A stretch of DNA of 64,000 bases from Cymodocea nodosa (GCA_036874045.1 CM072343.1:7770001-7834000), one strand, 5' to 3'. Positions 22,392 through 34,317 are shown, counted from the first letter of the stretch. Program-made: numbers and translations. The notes: generated by a model from the letters alone, not told the origin.

Positions 22392-24140
22392 ATACCTAAA
22401 TTTTGCTAGTCCCTTAGCAAACTAAGATTTAATTAATTGGTCTTTCAAAAAGTGCTAGAATTAATTCCTCTTCTTCTTCTTTTTCTTCTATTCAGCATAA
22501 AAATATATATATTCTGTATGTTTTAGTAATCAACCTGCAAATATACTTAGAATATATGTCAATTACATACAAAGTATATCATCATCACATAGGTGTTAAT
22601 TATATTATCGTTTGTTCTTCTTTTCATCATCTCCCATCCTGAATTTTCCAATAAGATTTCTAGAAGAAATTTCAACAACATATGAATCAAACTACAATCC
22701 AATCCAATATGATTAAGACAAGTAGAATAAAGAATTGTATCTCCATTAAACAACTTCAAAAGTCCATTCCAGATTCATATTCAGCAATTCTAGATCATAG
22801 AAAATATACTTGATTCATAAGATATCTGTATTTCACAAAACACTTGTATCTTTTCAGAACAGTATATATTTTTTTCTTTTTCTTTTTCTTTTCTTCTCTT
22901 TTTTTTTTTTTTTTTTTACTTTAAAAGTTAATTTGACAAGCTTGAATCATATAGGAGCTTTCTAATGTACCCATGTAATGAACTTTTAGTCAACAATCCT
23001 AGATCTGATCAGGATCTTAGGTTGCCAGATTTCAAGAGTCCTTTTTCAGGTCAACAATCCTTACATACCTATCTGCTCAAGTACAAAAGGCTCGTGATCA
23101 AACAAGTCAATAAACTCTTAAATTTTTCTTTTTCTTTTTCTTTTTTTTTTCTTTTTTTTTTTCAATCAAAATACACACAAAACAAAGCATTAATCACATA
23201 TTGTATATGTACGTATTTCATTAATACAGATGAAGTAAAACACCAATCTCATATAGTCCTGTTTCTATCATTTACTGAAAATATGAATCCATAATAATAA
23301 GCTCATACTTTTTCTGTAGTTTAATAAAATCTACACATAAATCATTCTACAAGTTCAATCAGTCAAATTAAATGTATCTTTAATCATATGTGTTTCATTT
23401 AATCTAGAATTCACATCTCAGTTCCTTCAGGACTTCAGATAATTTACTGATTTTTCATTAAGCATTCTGATTTCATTTTAAAATCGTGAAACTATTAAAC
23501 TCATGAAATTCAAAAAAATCATAAGATACCATATCTAGATTTGCATAAATAATAAATTCTATAGCATCATATATAGCCTTCTAAATATAACATTCAAGTA
23601 GTTACAGATTATAAATTTTACAGTCTCAATTATCGGATAGTTACAGCAAGTTCATAAAAATTTTCAATTTCCACAACTTTGCAGTACCATTTTAATTTCT
23701 TTAATTAACAAACTTACATGGCTGTTACTTTAATTACCTCCCCCCCATACCTACATTTTGCATTGTCCTTAATGTAAAATATTTGACAATAAGTACAGTA
23801 ATTGTAGCAGGCATGAATACAGTTTTGTTTGATTTAAAATTTAGGGTAAGTAATTGGTTACATACCTTGTTCCATTTGTATCTCCTTCTGCATATTCCAA
23901 TTTTTGATTCTGAAAAACTTTTCATTCACAGATAAAAGCAAAATATAAAACAAAATAACACTTAACAGATATTAATAAATCAGTGTCTTGTGTGGAACCC
24001 AGGCTCCTATGCAAATGGTGGCTCACAAGCAAGCCAGTTGGTTTCCCAGAACAGATACCAACAAATTGGATTGATATTTTGTTTTTTTTTTTATACATAA
24101 ACATATAATACACACAACATTAAACACACAAAATTACAAC
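22392..24140 (-). other. AT-rich 3' non-coding region of the Tat element
   Basis: No gene. Long T/C tracts on the plus strand (22866-22918, 23126-23162) read as A/G tracts in the element sense. About 950 bp (23490 to 22535) are homologous to plus-strand 54800-55617 downstream of the SIRE a3 pol, and the homology stops in both at TATTTG(C/T)AG. A second GGGGGAGGTAATTAAAG purine string is at 23750-23735. Confidence 0.7.
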
Positions 24141-25280
24141 TTAAGAATAGGATTGAAAAGTAGGAACAAATGGAATAAATGTATCAGTCCAAGCAAACTT
24201 TTTAGGCATAGCTCTTCTTGCTATTAATTCTGTTTTCATGTAGTTCTTGTTCCTTCTTAATTTGTAAATGTGTAATATATTATAAATTCCAAATACAAGT
24301 GTATTACCATTAATGATATGAAATGTAGAAAGGGATCCTTTTTGGTTCCAAGGTAATGTAGCAGTTTCTATTTCTACATCTATTTCAATATACTTCTCTT
24401 CCCACTTCCATTCATTTATGTCTTCTATAATCCATATTTGAAATTTCATCAGTTCATCCCACCATCGTATCAAACATAAAGTAGGATCATCTTCTTCATT
24501 ATACCACATTCCTATTTGAATTTTATTAAATTCTGCAGATGGTGGTTTAGCTATATCACTCGGTATAGGTAAAATTTCTATATATTCATCATAACTGTCT
24601 ATGCTCACTTTGTATAAATCAGATCCAAATGCAATTGAAATATCTGTGACAAGATATTTATATCCATCAAGTATGACATGTGTTTGGTTAATTAATGATT
24701 TCTGTCCTAGATATATCATAATATTTTCATTCCAAGATCTATTCAGAAAATTATACACACTTAAGCGTAAATCTTCACCCCAATTTCCTGTAGGTCTCCA
24801 ATAATATAATTTTTCAGGAATTGCAGAATTTTTATCAGAAAATATTAACGTTGATCCACAATTTACAGTTGGTACTTCAAATCTATTAGGTCTTCCTATA
24901 TTCCATTCTTCTCCTGTTATAGGATTTCTTATCAAAATATTAGGTAATAATAAACTTGCATACCTTGGTCTCGTCTTGTATATGATTAATCCTTCATCTA
25001 TCCCCATAATATGATTTATTCCTTCTAATGCATTGGGTGGAATTCCAGTAGTTTCTTCCATAGCCAGATATTCATGGTTAACTGAACTACGATTAAATGA
25101 CCTCCATATGAATCCATCTCTAATCTTAGTCATTTTTGTAGCTTGTAGTCCCTAAAAATATTTTTCTTCAATACAGTTTTTAATTTCCTTTGGTACATAA
25201 CACAGCCTGCACAGATCTTTGGTTGACAAGTTACTCAGTACTTCCCTTAGTGCATCCAACGGTAATTGCATCAATTCCAT
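24141..25280 (-). pseudogene. F-box protein gene captured in a Tat-like retrotransposon
   Basis: F-box proteins are the substrate-binding subunits of SCF ubiquitin ligases; the N-terminal F-box binds a Skp1-like protein. Here the N-terminus has the F-box pattern LPLDALREVLSNLSTKDLCR (residues 6-25). It is followed by a C-terminal region of the plant F-box-associated kind: GINHIMGIDEGLIIY, then NPITGEEWNIGRP, and a run of W- and L-rich blocks ending VFGIYNILHIYKL. There are 379 codons in one frame from the ATG at 25280, broken only by TAG at codon 43 (25154), probably an old CAG. From codon 50 (25133), 330 codons are open. This length fits a full F-box protein. It is far less decayed than the gag beside it. 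Specific subfamily and target unknown. Confidence 0.75.
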
Positions 25281-25289
25281 TTGTTGATT

Positions 25290-25446
25290 CTGTATAACAC
25301 AAACAAAAATTTAGTAGATACAAAAATTAACATAACTACTGCACACCCTCGTGGAGTTAAGGAATAACTCAACGGACTAAGTTCGTTGAGTTAAGAACTA
25401 ACTCTACGATACTATTAACTAAAAAAATAAAAACATATATACATAC
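25290..25446 (-). other. candidate 157-bp intron upstream of the F-box ATG
   Basis: On the minus strand GTATGT at 25446 is a good plant donor, and TTTGTTTGTGTTATACAG ends at 25290. Joining the flanks keeps one frame (AAYLKQLS then NQQMELMQL), which lengthens the F-box protein upstream for at least 11 residues to a TAG. The intron holds four 11-mer words in alternating orientation at 25349, 25365, 25383 and 25399. Predicted from sequence only. Confidence 0.5.
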
Positions 25447-25471
25447 AGATAGTTGCTTCAGATATGCTGCT

Positions 25472-26809
25472 TCATTCAGCTATCCTCCCAGAAGAGGTAT
25501 CAATTTCATTGAATGTTCTATTGACAGGATTAGGTATAGCTTGTATTGGCAATCCTCCAATAGGTCTACCTTCCATTGGTTCCTTCTATCTAAGTGGTAT
25601 ATTTCTATTCTGATTTTGAATTGCAGCATTTCCAAATACAAAATCTAGACGATCGTTTAATTGTTGGATTATCTTTTCTAATTTCTCTATTCTAGATCCT
25701 TGTTCCAGTAATGCTTCATAACTTATATTCTTCTCATTTATATTTTCTCCTCCCTGGAAATTATTGTTTCTCCAAGATAAATTCAGGTGATTTCTCCAAT
25801 TAGGATTATAAGTATTTCCCAAGTTATCTCTTTGGTTTCTAGCATAAATAATATCTAAATCATTTATGTTTGCATTCTTTTCTGTTAGCTTTTGATTTAA
25901 TGATAACTCTTCTATTTTCTTTGTTAATTCATTTAATTTCACCTCAATCATAGTATTTGAATCTATTTCATGCATACCTCTTGGCAATATTTTTTTATCT
26001 GCAATATCTTCAATCGAATTTTCCCACTGTGCAGTTTTTTTTGCAAAGTTTGCTAAATATGCCCATGCTTCTTCACTACATAACTTTAAAAATCCATTTT
26101 GACAAGTAGATTCTAATAAAGATTTCGTTGAAACATCTATGCCTTCATAAATTATACCTATTAATTGTGCTTTACTCATTGCATGATGTGGACATTGAGT
26201 CAGTAAATCTTTAAATCTTTCAAAATATTTCCAGAATGATTCACCCTATTTTTGGCTACACATTAAGATTTCTTTCTTCTTTTTAATCATTTGATGTGTT
26301 GGATAATATTTTTCTAGAAAAATAGAGCAAAATTCAGTCCATGTAGAAATTGAATCAGGCGACAGAGTATATAACCATCTCCTAGCTGTCTTTTAAAGAA
26401 AAAGAGATATATCAAAGTTTAATAGCATCTATACTCATGTTCGGCATTTTCATCATTTGACAAACTTCATTAAATTCTCTAAGGAAATAATAGGCATCCT
26501 CTCTTTCTAATCCATGAAAATTTGGCAATTGACTAATATAATTAGATTTTAGTTCAAACCTATCTCCCTCAAAGTTTGGCAATCGAATACATGAAGGTTC
26601 ATCAACTAATTCTAGATACAAAATTTCTCCTAATGGTTTTTCTACTAGAACAGCCATCTCTACGTTCTCTTTTAAAGAAAGGTTAGCTACACCCCAAAGA
26701 ATTTTGTTAAAGTTTAGTTTAGAAAATTTTTCAGTACTCCTCTGCAATGAAAATTCCTGGGTAGGTGTTCTTACTAATCGCTTAGTGCTTAGAGAATGGG
26801 TCTATGTGC
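25472..26809 (-). pseudogene. gag of the F-box-carrying Tat element, broken
   Basis: Gypsy gag of the Tat/Athila kind: CIRLPNFEGDRFELKSNYIS, LPNFHGLEREDAYYFLREF and NMSIDAIKL at 26600-26412. A frameshift or stop follows at 26410, then RRWLYTLSPDSISTWTEF-type capsid sequence around 26380-26300 and a stop near 26245. MSKAQLIGIIYEGIDVSTKS runs from 26179, with the family signature NTYNPNWRNHLNLSW near 25800-25760. A stop at 25583 follows NIPLR; the frame continues to TGA at 25472. No CCHC knuckle or protease is seen. Confidence 0.88.
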
Positions 26810-27754
26810 TCAAATAAATAGCAGAAGATTAATTACATACCAATCTGAAGCTTTCCATTCAGTAAATATTTGTTGTTGGATGAATTTGAATCAGCTGCTT
26901 CTCCTTCCAGTTCCTCCAAAGCATTCTCCTTTCTTTTAAAAGTGCTGGTAACTCGTAAATAACATTTTGATTTATATATATAATGTACATCCATAAAGTG
27001 AATAAATCTCGTTGCAAGAACGTGTCTTGCAACGTGCATCGTGATTACTGTTTTTATGGGTACGTGTACCACTATTAATTTCAAATTTTGGTAACCGCTA
27101 AACCGACGAAGTTTCGTTCCTGGTTAAAAGAATAGTTGTTCTGCTTAATCCATGAACTAACCTCGTTGAGTTACAGATAACTCAACGGAACACAATCGGT
27201 TACTGTTGCTAACTCCACGGACTAACTTTGTTGAGTCACAAATAACTCAATGGAGTGACCTTATTTTATATTACTGACCTTGTGGAGTTACGGTTAACTC
27301 AATGAACTTACTTCGTTGAGTTAACACTTAGCAACATCTAAGTTTTACTCTCGTAAATTTCTCTCTGCTTTTTTTTTTTTTTTTTTCATTCTGCTAACTG
27401 AAATAAAGGTAAATCAATGTCATTAATGCATCATTCTAATCAAAATTCATTTAAATCTGAACATTATATAAAGATTTAACTTGTAGGTCATTTATGCAGA
27501 ATTTACATTTTACCTTGCAACATGTAGAAATTTTTAAGCATTTATCTTGTCATTCAGCAAATTGTAAATCTGTTACATATTCATTCATAAAGTTCCACAA
27601 ATTACATAATATTCAATAAATTTCATTCATTTCATATTCAAAACACATATGATAATTGCATTTGAAAAATTATATTCATTAATATGAATCAATTACATTA
27701 CAAGTACATCATACAATTTCATACAATTTTACACAAGTAGACGAACAATACAAT
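26810..27754 (-). other. region between ORF1 and gag of the Tat element
   Basis: An 83-codon open frame (27084-26833) ends in an acidic stretch ENALEELEGEAADSNSS and a GTATGT string; it could be the gag N-terminus, but I cannot match it to a family. 27350-27110 holds alternating TCGTTGAGTTA/TAACTCAACGG words, and 27368-27385 a T tract. The rest (27755 back to 27400) is AT-rich with nothing recognisable. Confidence 0.5.
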
Positions 27755-29981
27755 TTAATCTCTATTCCTAAGTTCATCTACTTCTTTCTGGAGTTTTTCT
27801 AATTGAAGTTCTAATTGATTAATTCTTTCTACAGCTCTTGTAATGCCTCTAGAAGGTACAGCTATCTCTACAGCTACAAAATTTCTATATTCTTTCACTG
27901 AAATGGTTCTTGATCTAATCCTTTTTGATGTCCATTTAGTGAAATTGATACAGTCCACCATCAGTAATGGAATCAAATCTCCATAAAATAATTTTTTCTT
28001 TACTGCTTTAAGCTTGGAGATAAAAACTACAGACCAATTTATTTGAATCCTGTTTACAACTGCATATGTGGCCCATTTGACAAATTGACTTAATTCTATG
28101 TCATGGCCCTGTCATTGATAGACATTTTTAATCAAAATGTTAGCTACCATATGTGCTTTACCATTTAAATGCTTCAATCTGTTTAATAAAGGTACACTAG
28201 GATTGATAGCTAAACAATCTTTGATTTCCTGTTCAGTCCACTCGACAGTAGTTGTATCTTCCAAAATTTTTATTCCTTCATTTTTCAATCCAAAAATGTT
28301 GTGGAGAAGCTCTGGTGTTATCTGTACATCAACTTCCTCCACGTTGGAAATTAATCCTCCTCTTTCTCTTAAATTTACATAGAAATAGGGCACTAAATTC
28401 TCATATACTGCATGCCCTCTCTCTTGAGAAATGAATTACAGTAGACCTTGGAATTCAAATAGATCTTTGATTTGTTGCATTCCATCCCAATTTACTAGTC
28501 TACTGTAAATAATATCGTAACCCCTTATTTCTTGGTATTTGGTATAAGCTTCTTGACTACAAAAATGTACTTCATTCAAAATTGTTGTTTCAGTCGGGTC
28601 ATGAAGTTGACTTTGTTGTTCTAGAGGGTTTGTACTTGCTCTTCCTCTAACATAGGCTGCATTTGAACATTTTATATAGATACCTGAATTTATGTTTCTA
28701 TTTGTGGTGGTGAGCTGGCAGAACTCTCCACTCTGTCTTGAATTCTTTCCATAAATTGCTGAAGCGTTTCTTGCTCTTTAGTGGAATCTGTGAAATTATT
28801 TTTGTCCAAATGACTTCTTTCATTCTCTTCATTTTCTACTCTTTCTTCTTCCTCCTGACTACCAATCTGTTCTATTACTATTCTTTCTGATTCTGTAACA
28901 GATTGGGATGGAGTCACAGGCAATTCAATTTCTGCCTTAATTTCTGTTTCTTCTTGTACAGGCAGCAGACTAATTTCAGCCTGATTTTCTTCTTTTCCTT
29001 GCTCCTGCTGGTGCAGCTCCTCCTGCTCCTCCTCAAAATTGGATAGCAGGTTTATAAAAATTTGCTCCACAGGCCTTGTAAAAATTGGTACTTTTGATTT
29101 AATTTCCTCATTTTCAGGCACCTTTTCTTTTCCTTTCTTTTTTCTGATTAGTTGTGCCTGTTCTTCCTCTTCATCTTTTGAAATTAAATCTACAAAAGTA
29201 GGCTCTGCAAGCCTTCGAGCCACACGTACTGACTCTTCCTATTTAACTTTTCTATAATTACTGGTCTCGAAGGACCAGCTTCATCTCCTTTTGTAGCAAG
29301 TTTGGCAGTAGCTGCTGCTTGATACTGTTCAACTTTTATTTTGTATTGGGCCCTTATCCTTTCTTCGACCCTTTTTCTCTTAATGGCATCATATAAAATA
29401 TGTTCCTTAGCCGTAGCTATTTCTTGAGTATCACCTTGGTCTCTTGCTATTTTGACCAAGCTAGTAAATTCTTTCTCTTCTTCTTCAGTTCTCGACCAAA
29501 CAAATGCTAATCGTGGCAAAGGTTTTGTTGGCTGAACTAGAGGTCCTGACTGTTGTTCCTCAGGAACAAGTCTTTCAGCAATCGATTCTTCCTGTTCTCT
29601 TGCTCGTTGCTGCTCCCATATTGCCCAGCTTCCTCGACCAACAATGCATTTCTTAAACCACAATCTAGCTTTACGTTGAATTAGCTCTAGGGCTACTTCA
29701 TTGTTTGGTCGGATTTTTCTTTCTTTGCTAACTGCAATTGCAGTTGCCACTCTAATCTGTGTCTCCATTATCTATGGTATTTGTATTTCTAACTCAACTA
29801 AAACTTTCCTCAAGTTAAAGAGTTCTGATTCTACCTTTTGTAGCTCTTTCTCTCTTGTTGTATTCCAGATCTTTTGTAGCGTGTGCCATTCTTCAGATTC
29901 CTTTAGAAACTGTGCGGTGTCCACTACATCTTCCCAGAATTCAGGCGTCATTTTCCTCATCGTGGAGTTACCCAATAGCAT
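27755..29981 (-). pseudogene. ORF1 of the Tat element (plant-transposon-protein domain), broken
   Basis: Three open pieces form one protein of roughly 740 codons. First, 29981-29190: MLLGNSTMRKMTPEFWEDVV start, an in-frame TAG at 29771, a charged helical region with many E/K/R/Q and FVWSRTEEEEKEF. A frameshift near 29215 leads to 29223-28690, a very acidic linker (TFVDLISKDEEEEQ). A second frameshift precedes 28393-27755, with NIFGLKNEGIKIL, HMVANILIKN and VNRIQINW, ending in a short coiled coil. This last part resembles the domain annotated as putative plant transposon protein. Extra ORFs upstream of gag are a feature of Tat/Ogre elements; function unknown. A relative is at 56131-58411. Confidence 0.75.
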
Positions 29982-30260
29982 GGAATCGCTCTGATTTCTA
30001 CTGTTCTAGATTCTAAATAATTTGCCGGATAATGCCCCCAAAACCCTAGGTTTAAGATAAATAAGCCCTAAGTTTAGGTGGGTAATCAGGTCATTTCCCG
30101 AACCAACTATTACTATTTTATCCGCAGTCTTAGCTACAGTACTCCGTTGAGTTAACTATAAATAAGCTCGTTGACTAACTCAAGACTCAATGGAGTAACT
30201 CAAAACTCTGGCTATTAGAACAAAACAGCTCTAACAGTTGCTTATATCAATTCAATTCCC
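29982..30260 (-). other. 5' leader of the Tat element
   Basis: Untranslated leader between the primer site and the ORF1 start. It contains degenerate TCGTTGAC/TAACTCAACGG words (30140-30200) and an AAACCCTAGGGTTTTGGGGG string (30054-30030). No gene. Confidence 0.65.
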
Positions 30261-30274
30261 TGGCAACGGCGCCA
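30261..30274 (-). other. primer binding site, tRNA-Asp type
   Basis: TGGCGCCGTTGCCA on the minus strand, seven bases after the LTR end. This is the site usual in Tat/Athila-group gypsy elements of plants, conventionally assigned to tRNA-Asp. Confidence 0.88.
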
Positions 30275-30281
30275 TAAAACT

Positions 30282-32489
30282 TGTTTGTATTTTCCCAGCA
30301 CTACACCAGAAAAACTTGGATTTGTTACTTCTATTTTTACTTAGTTAATTTATCTTTATGCCTATTCTTTCTTTTAGAAGTAAACAAATAACCTTTAATA
30401 CAATTTAGATATTAATTCCAATTTGTACTTTAACTACAAGTGCACAGTATCTATTGTATCAGTGTGCAAGTACAGGTCAATCCCACAAGGAATTGCTGAA
30501 GAATTTGAGAACTGTTCGTTTGTTAACAATCAAATTTATATATTCAATAAGCTCTCCGTTGAATTACAGTTAACTCAACAGATAAAGTTCGTTGAATTAT
30601 GGCTAACTCAACGGACTAACCTCGTGGACTTAAGTTAACTCTAGGAGCCTGTCTTTTCTTTTTAATATTTCTATTTACAAACGAATTCGGCTAACCATTG
30701 GGTGATTCCACAGATTGTAAATAACATCAATTAAGCTCTTTAATGTTAGTAAACACTGGATTTATCATTAAGCAATACTAACATTCAGATAATTCAAATA
30801 GTAACCATTAAAATCTTTAAGTCTTTTGAACGAACCAATTTCAGTAAACTGTAAAACTAAAACAAACATAAAACAATCACAGCACTGACAAAGATAACAT
30901 TAATCATGATGCAACACAAACAATACAACACTCAAATACAACATACAATATAGATAAATTGTTTTTGGTATTTTTGTTTTAATATGAACATGGAAATGGG
31001 TGAAAGGTGAAATGTAAAGTAATCTCAGTCGACAGTAAATACTTCCGACACTACTTGCAACGCGTTTACACCACTAAAAATTAAACCACTTACAATTCTG
31101 TCTCCTCTCCCTATAGAATCGCGAGTCTAGAATTGCAAGATAATCTTCTCTTCAGCATACAGGCGTCAACCCGAAGCCAAGGCTAAAAGCTTTACGATCT
31201 CCTGAAATATGAGTCAACGCTTGGTGAAAATGGCTTCCCTTCCCGCGATGCGATCACTCCTCATAGTAGTTGTCAGGCACTGTGTTTGGCTCGGAATCGA
31301 CCCGACATCAAGAAAGTATTCTCACAGACCTTCGATGGTTGGTGATTATGGTGGATATGGTGGTGGTAACGATAGTTGGTGTGATACTTCAGAGAATCGC
31401 CGATACTGTTTGTAGAAAACTCGGTGCTCCTCCTCTGTATACACTGGCCGTCCATCGATCACACCCGCACTTCTTTTTCTTCTTTTCTTTTATATTTCTT
31501 CAGTAGTAACTACATCTGCTTGAATGGTCGGTTGAATTTTCTTTCATTCATATCAACGACGATGATTTCTTCTCCCTGCGCAATACATGCAATTGTGGTT
31601 TTTCTTCCAACTATCTTGTTTCTGCAATCGCTATAGTGGCATATTAGAAAATAATAGTCTGTGAAGTTACAGATAACTCAACGGACTTTCTTCGCTGATT
31701 TAACTATAAAACACGTGCATAAATTTAACTATCCGATGCTCAGGTGCATTTCAGATACTTATAAACTTAACTATCCGATGCTTAGATGCATTTCAAATAG
31801 TTACAGCTAACTCACCGATATATAACTTAAGTAAATCTACCAAATCTCGACACGTGTCAGTAGTAGTTTAATAATAAAATACCCATTTCGGAGAGTTACA
31901 AGTCTAACTATCCGATGCTCAAATGCATTTCAGATAGTTACAGCTAACTCACCGAAAGTCCACTTAAGTCACTTTACTAGAACATAACATGTGTCCATAG
32001 CTATTTTATAAATAAAAAGAGATTTCAGAGGATTACACATATAACTGTCCGATGCCTAGTTGCAATTTCAGATAGTTATAGATAACTCACTGAAAGTTCA
32101 CTTAAGTCATGCATTATGGTTTCGACACATGTACTTTTGGAAATAATAAAATATTCTTTCAAAACATAACTGTTCAGCAATATAAACATAACTATCTGAC
32201 ATGTTCGGTCTGTTAAACATAACTGTCTAAAATATGTTTGGTATGTTAAACATAACTATCCAAAATATCAGAAAATTTGGATACTTAAGAATTTCACAGC
32301 CTACAACTTACCGACTGTTCAGAAATGTACTAAATTGACATTAATTCCTCAAAATTAAGTAGATTCTTCAATTAAAGCATATAACAATGCAATTATAACT
32401 TAATGGCTTAATTCTCATATGATAAGCTAAATATTATGCAATTAACCATCATTTAACCGTTAATAATATGCACTTTTTCATTCTAAACA
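30282..32489 (-). repeat. 5' LTR of the F-box-carrying Tat element (2208 bp)
   Basis: TGTTTAG at 32489, ACAAACA at 30282. It is the only full-length Tat LTR in the window. Words alternate strongly in U3: TCGGAGAGTTA at 31888, TAACTATCCGA at 31905, TCAGATAGTTA at 31930, TAACTCACCGA at 31945, with more at 31730-31840 and 32160-32280. The TATA box reads AAATATAAAAG at 31497-31489. The U5 end includes GTGCACAGTATCTATTGTAT (plus strand, 30440), a block shared with 62890. Confidence 0.88.
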
Positions 32490-34063
32490 AAACTTCAGCA
32501 AACCAACCTTGAGCTTTTAGGTTGAAACTCAAACCAACACAATGTGTAGCTTTTTGGTTGAAGCCACGAACCAATGATCCTTCTTAGATCAGACTTTCAA
32601 TGCAATTGGGGAGCTTTGAGAATCTTCTTCTGAATTCTACTTTCAGCTTGTTCTCTTTGTATTAAATCTAACATGTGCTTTCTGTCATGGAAGAGGATTT
32701 ACAATATATTTTCTCTCTATATGTGGTTGTATATGTAATCTCTCTCTTGTTCGCTCTACTTGATATTGAATGATCTATTTGTATTTATATCTATAAATCC
32801 AAAGATCATATTTCCCTTCAACAGTATTAATCTACTGTCTTTGATCTTCAATGCTATTCAACTTGTACTTACTGATCTATCAGTCCTAACAATGGAACAT
32901 TACCTTTCATCTGACTTATCAAAGATTTTGACTCTTATTTTGCCAAACTCGAATAGTTATCTCATAACTCTTTGAGAAACTCGAACAGTTAGACCATAAC
33001 TGTACAAGTTTTTCCTTCTATTGTTCTCTTATACTTGTCACGTGATGTCTTAGGTTCCGCACATGAGATCTCTATAAAGTTGTAGAGTTATCTTAACTAT
33101 ACAAGAAACTCGAATAGTTAACTCATAACTATATGAGTTTTGCCTTCTTTCCTTAGTTACATGATATTATAAGTTGTGCACATGAAAACCTTGTAAAGTC
33201 ATAGAGTTATCTTAACTATTCAAGAAACTCGAACGGTTAACTCATAACTATACAAGTTTTGCCTTCTTTCCTCAGTTACGTGATATTATAAGTTGTGCAC
33301 ATGACAACCTTGTAAAGTTGTAGAGTTATCTTAACTAGTCGAGAAACTCGAATAGTTAACGCAGAACTATATGAGTTTTGCCTTCTTTCCTCAGTCACGT
33401 GATATTATAAGTTGTGAACATGAGTTTTCTTAGTTTCGTAACGTGAATTAGCTTGTAACCCTTTGAAAACTCGAACAGTTATCTTGTAACTATCCAAAAA
33501 ACTTGAATAGTTATCCTTCAAGGCTTTTGACTGCTCGTCATGTGTTTTTTTAAGTTCCTCACTTTTCAAAAGACTTCTTATTTTCGGATAGTTAGCCTCT
33601 TAACTTTTTGAAGGATTTCCTACTGCTTTAAGCTAGCTTTTTGCTATAACTACCTTGTGAAATACATGTTAGGATCGGGTGCTACCATCTATGCTAAAAC
33701 CCCAAGGTGTTAGCAAAGGCTCTTCAACATCCTATTAAAGGTTCTTAGCACCCAATCACGTGTTGTTCGAGTGTGACCTAGGCATTTAGTCCCTAGCTTT
33801 CAATCATGCCACATGTCACGAGACAACGCGAGGCATCTCCTCAATGCAGGTGATTGTTAGGACACACATCACTAGTAAATGCATGTTGGGCACCCAATAA
33901 TACAACTTGATATCTTTTGGATTTCTTGTGCAGCAATCGTTTGGTCTATTTGGTTGCAATTTGCTTTAACTCTTTTATCTGTATATGTTCATTCTCCAAC
34001 CTATGAAATACATAAACTTCTCACATGGATGATGTGCATTATCAAAACACAATGGTTCTAACA
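32490..34063 (-). repeat. SIRE-b-related LTR, interrupted by the Tat element
   Basis: Starts TGTTAGAACCATTGTGTTTT at 34063 on the minus strand. Near 32600-32490 it matches the TTGGTTCGTGGCTTCAACC region of the SIRE-b LTR. It carries five TCGAA(T/C)AGTTA words (32950-33500) with TAACTATAC-type partners. The last 300 or so bases of the LTR are missing because the Tat LTR starts at 32489. Confidence 0.8.
33671..33893. repeat. GC-richer insert with 12-13 bp inverted ends
   Basis: GATCGGGTGCTAC (33673) is repeated inverted as TTAGCACCCAATC (33745-33757), with a third partial copy GGGCACCCAAT at 33888. The stretch is clearly richer in G and C than the LTR around it and has no counterpart in SIRE-b 13937-15757. 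It might be a small non-autonomous DNA element or a foreign scrap; no target duplication found. Confidence 0.4.
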
Positions 34064-34317
34064 GATAATATGTAGGAAAGGAAATGTAGAAGTTACTATG
34101 AGAAGTAAGTTTCTTAGGAAAATTTGCTAAGTGTTAATTCAACAAACTTAGTTCGTGGAGTTAACCTTAACTCCACGAAGTCAGTAATAAAATATAAAGT
34201 CACTCCATTGAATTACCTGTAACTCAACAAAGTTACTCCATGGAGTTAGCTGAACGGTTATTCTTTTCTCCATGAACAAAACTTCATGGATTTAGCAGTT
34301 GAACATTAAGTTAACAT
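34064..34317 (+). repeat. Tat internal fragment
   Basis: In the plus sense it corresponds to the minus-strand sequence 27350-27100 of the F-box-carrying element, with the same series of TTCGTGGAGTTA and TAACTCCACGA words around a TTACTGACTT string. No gene. Confidence 0.6.

Larger units (their letters stand above)
22178..32489 (-). mobile_element. Tat-like gypsy element carrying an F-box gene instead of pol
   Basis: On the minus strand: 5' LTR 32489-30282, tRNA-Asp-type primer site 30274-30261, ORF1 29981-27755, gag about 26809-25472, F-box gene 25447-24141, AT-rich 3' region, polypurine tract 22391-22384, 3' LTR start 22383 truncated at 22178. No protease, RT, RNase H or integrase sequence was found between gag and the polypurine tract, so it must be non-autonomous. 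The 206 overlapping LTR bases differ at about 10 positions by hand count, 8 of them transitions. Confidence 0.85.

Noticed and set aside
22862-22918. T-rich tract as a poly(A) tail of a LINE or processed gene
   Set aside because: It is interrupted by C at intervals, has no coding sequence on its A side, and a similar tract is normal in Tat 3' regions (23126, 43567).
22965-23294. 109-codon open frame in the Tat 3' region
   Set aside because: Its middle is a T/C tract and it runs antisense to the element; the homologous block at 55050-55250 does not keep it.
24141-25133. Viral or retrotransposon envelope or movement protein
   Set aside because: No signal peptide or membrane segment; the N-terminal extension has a clear F-box pattern and the rest fits an F-box-associated region.
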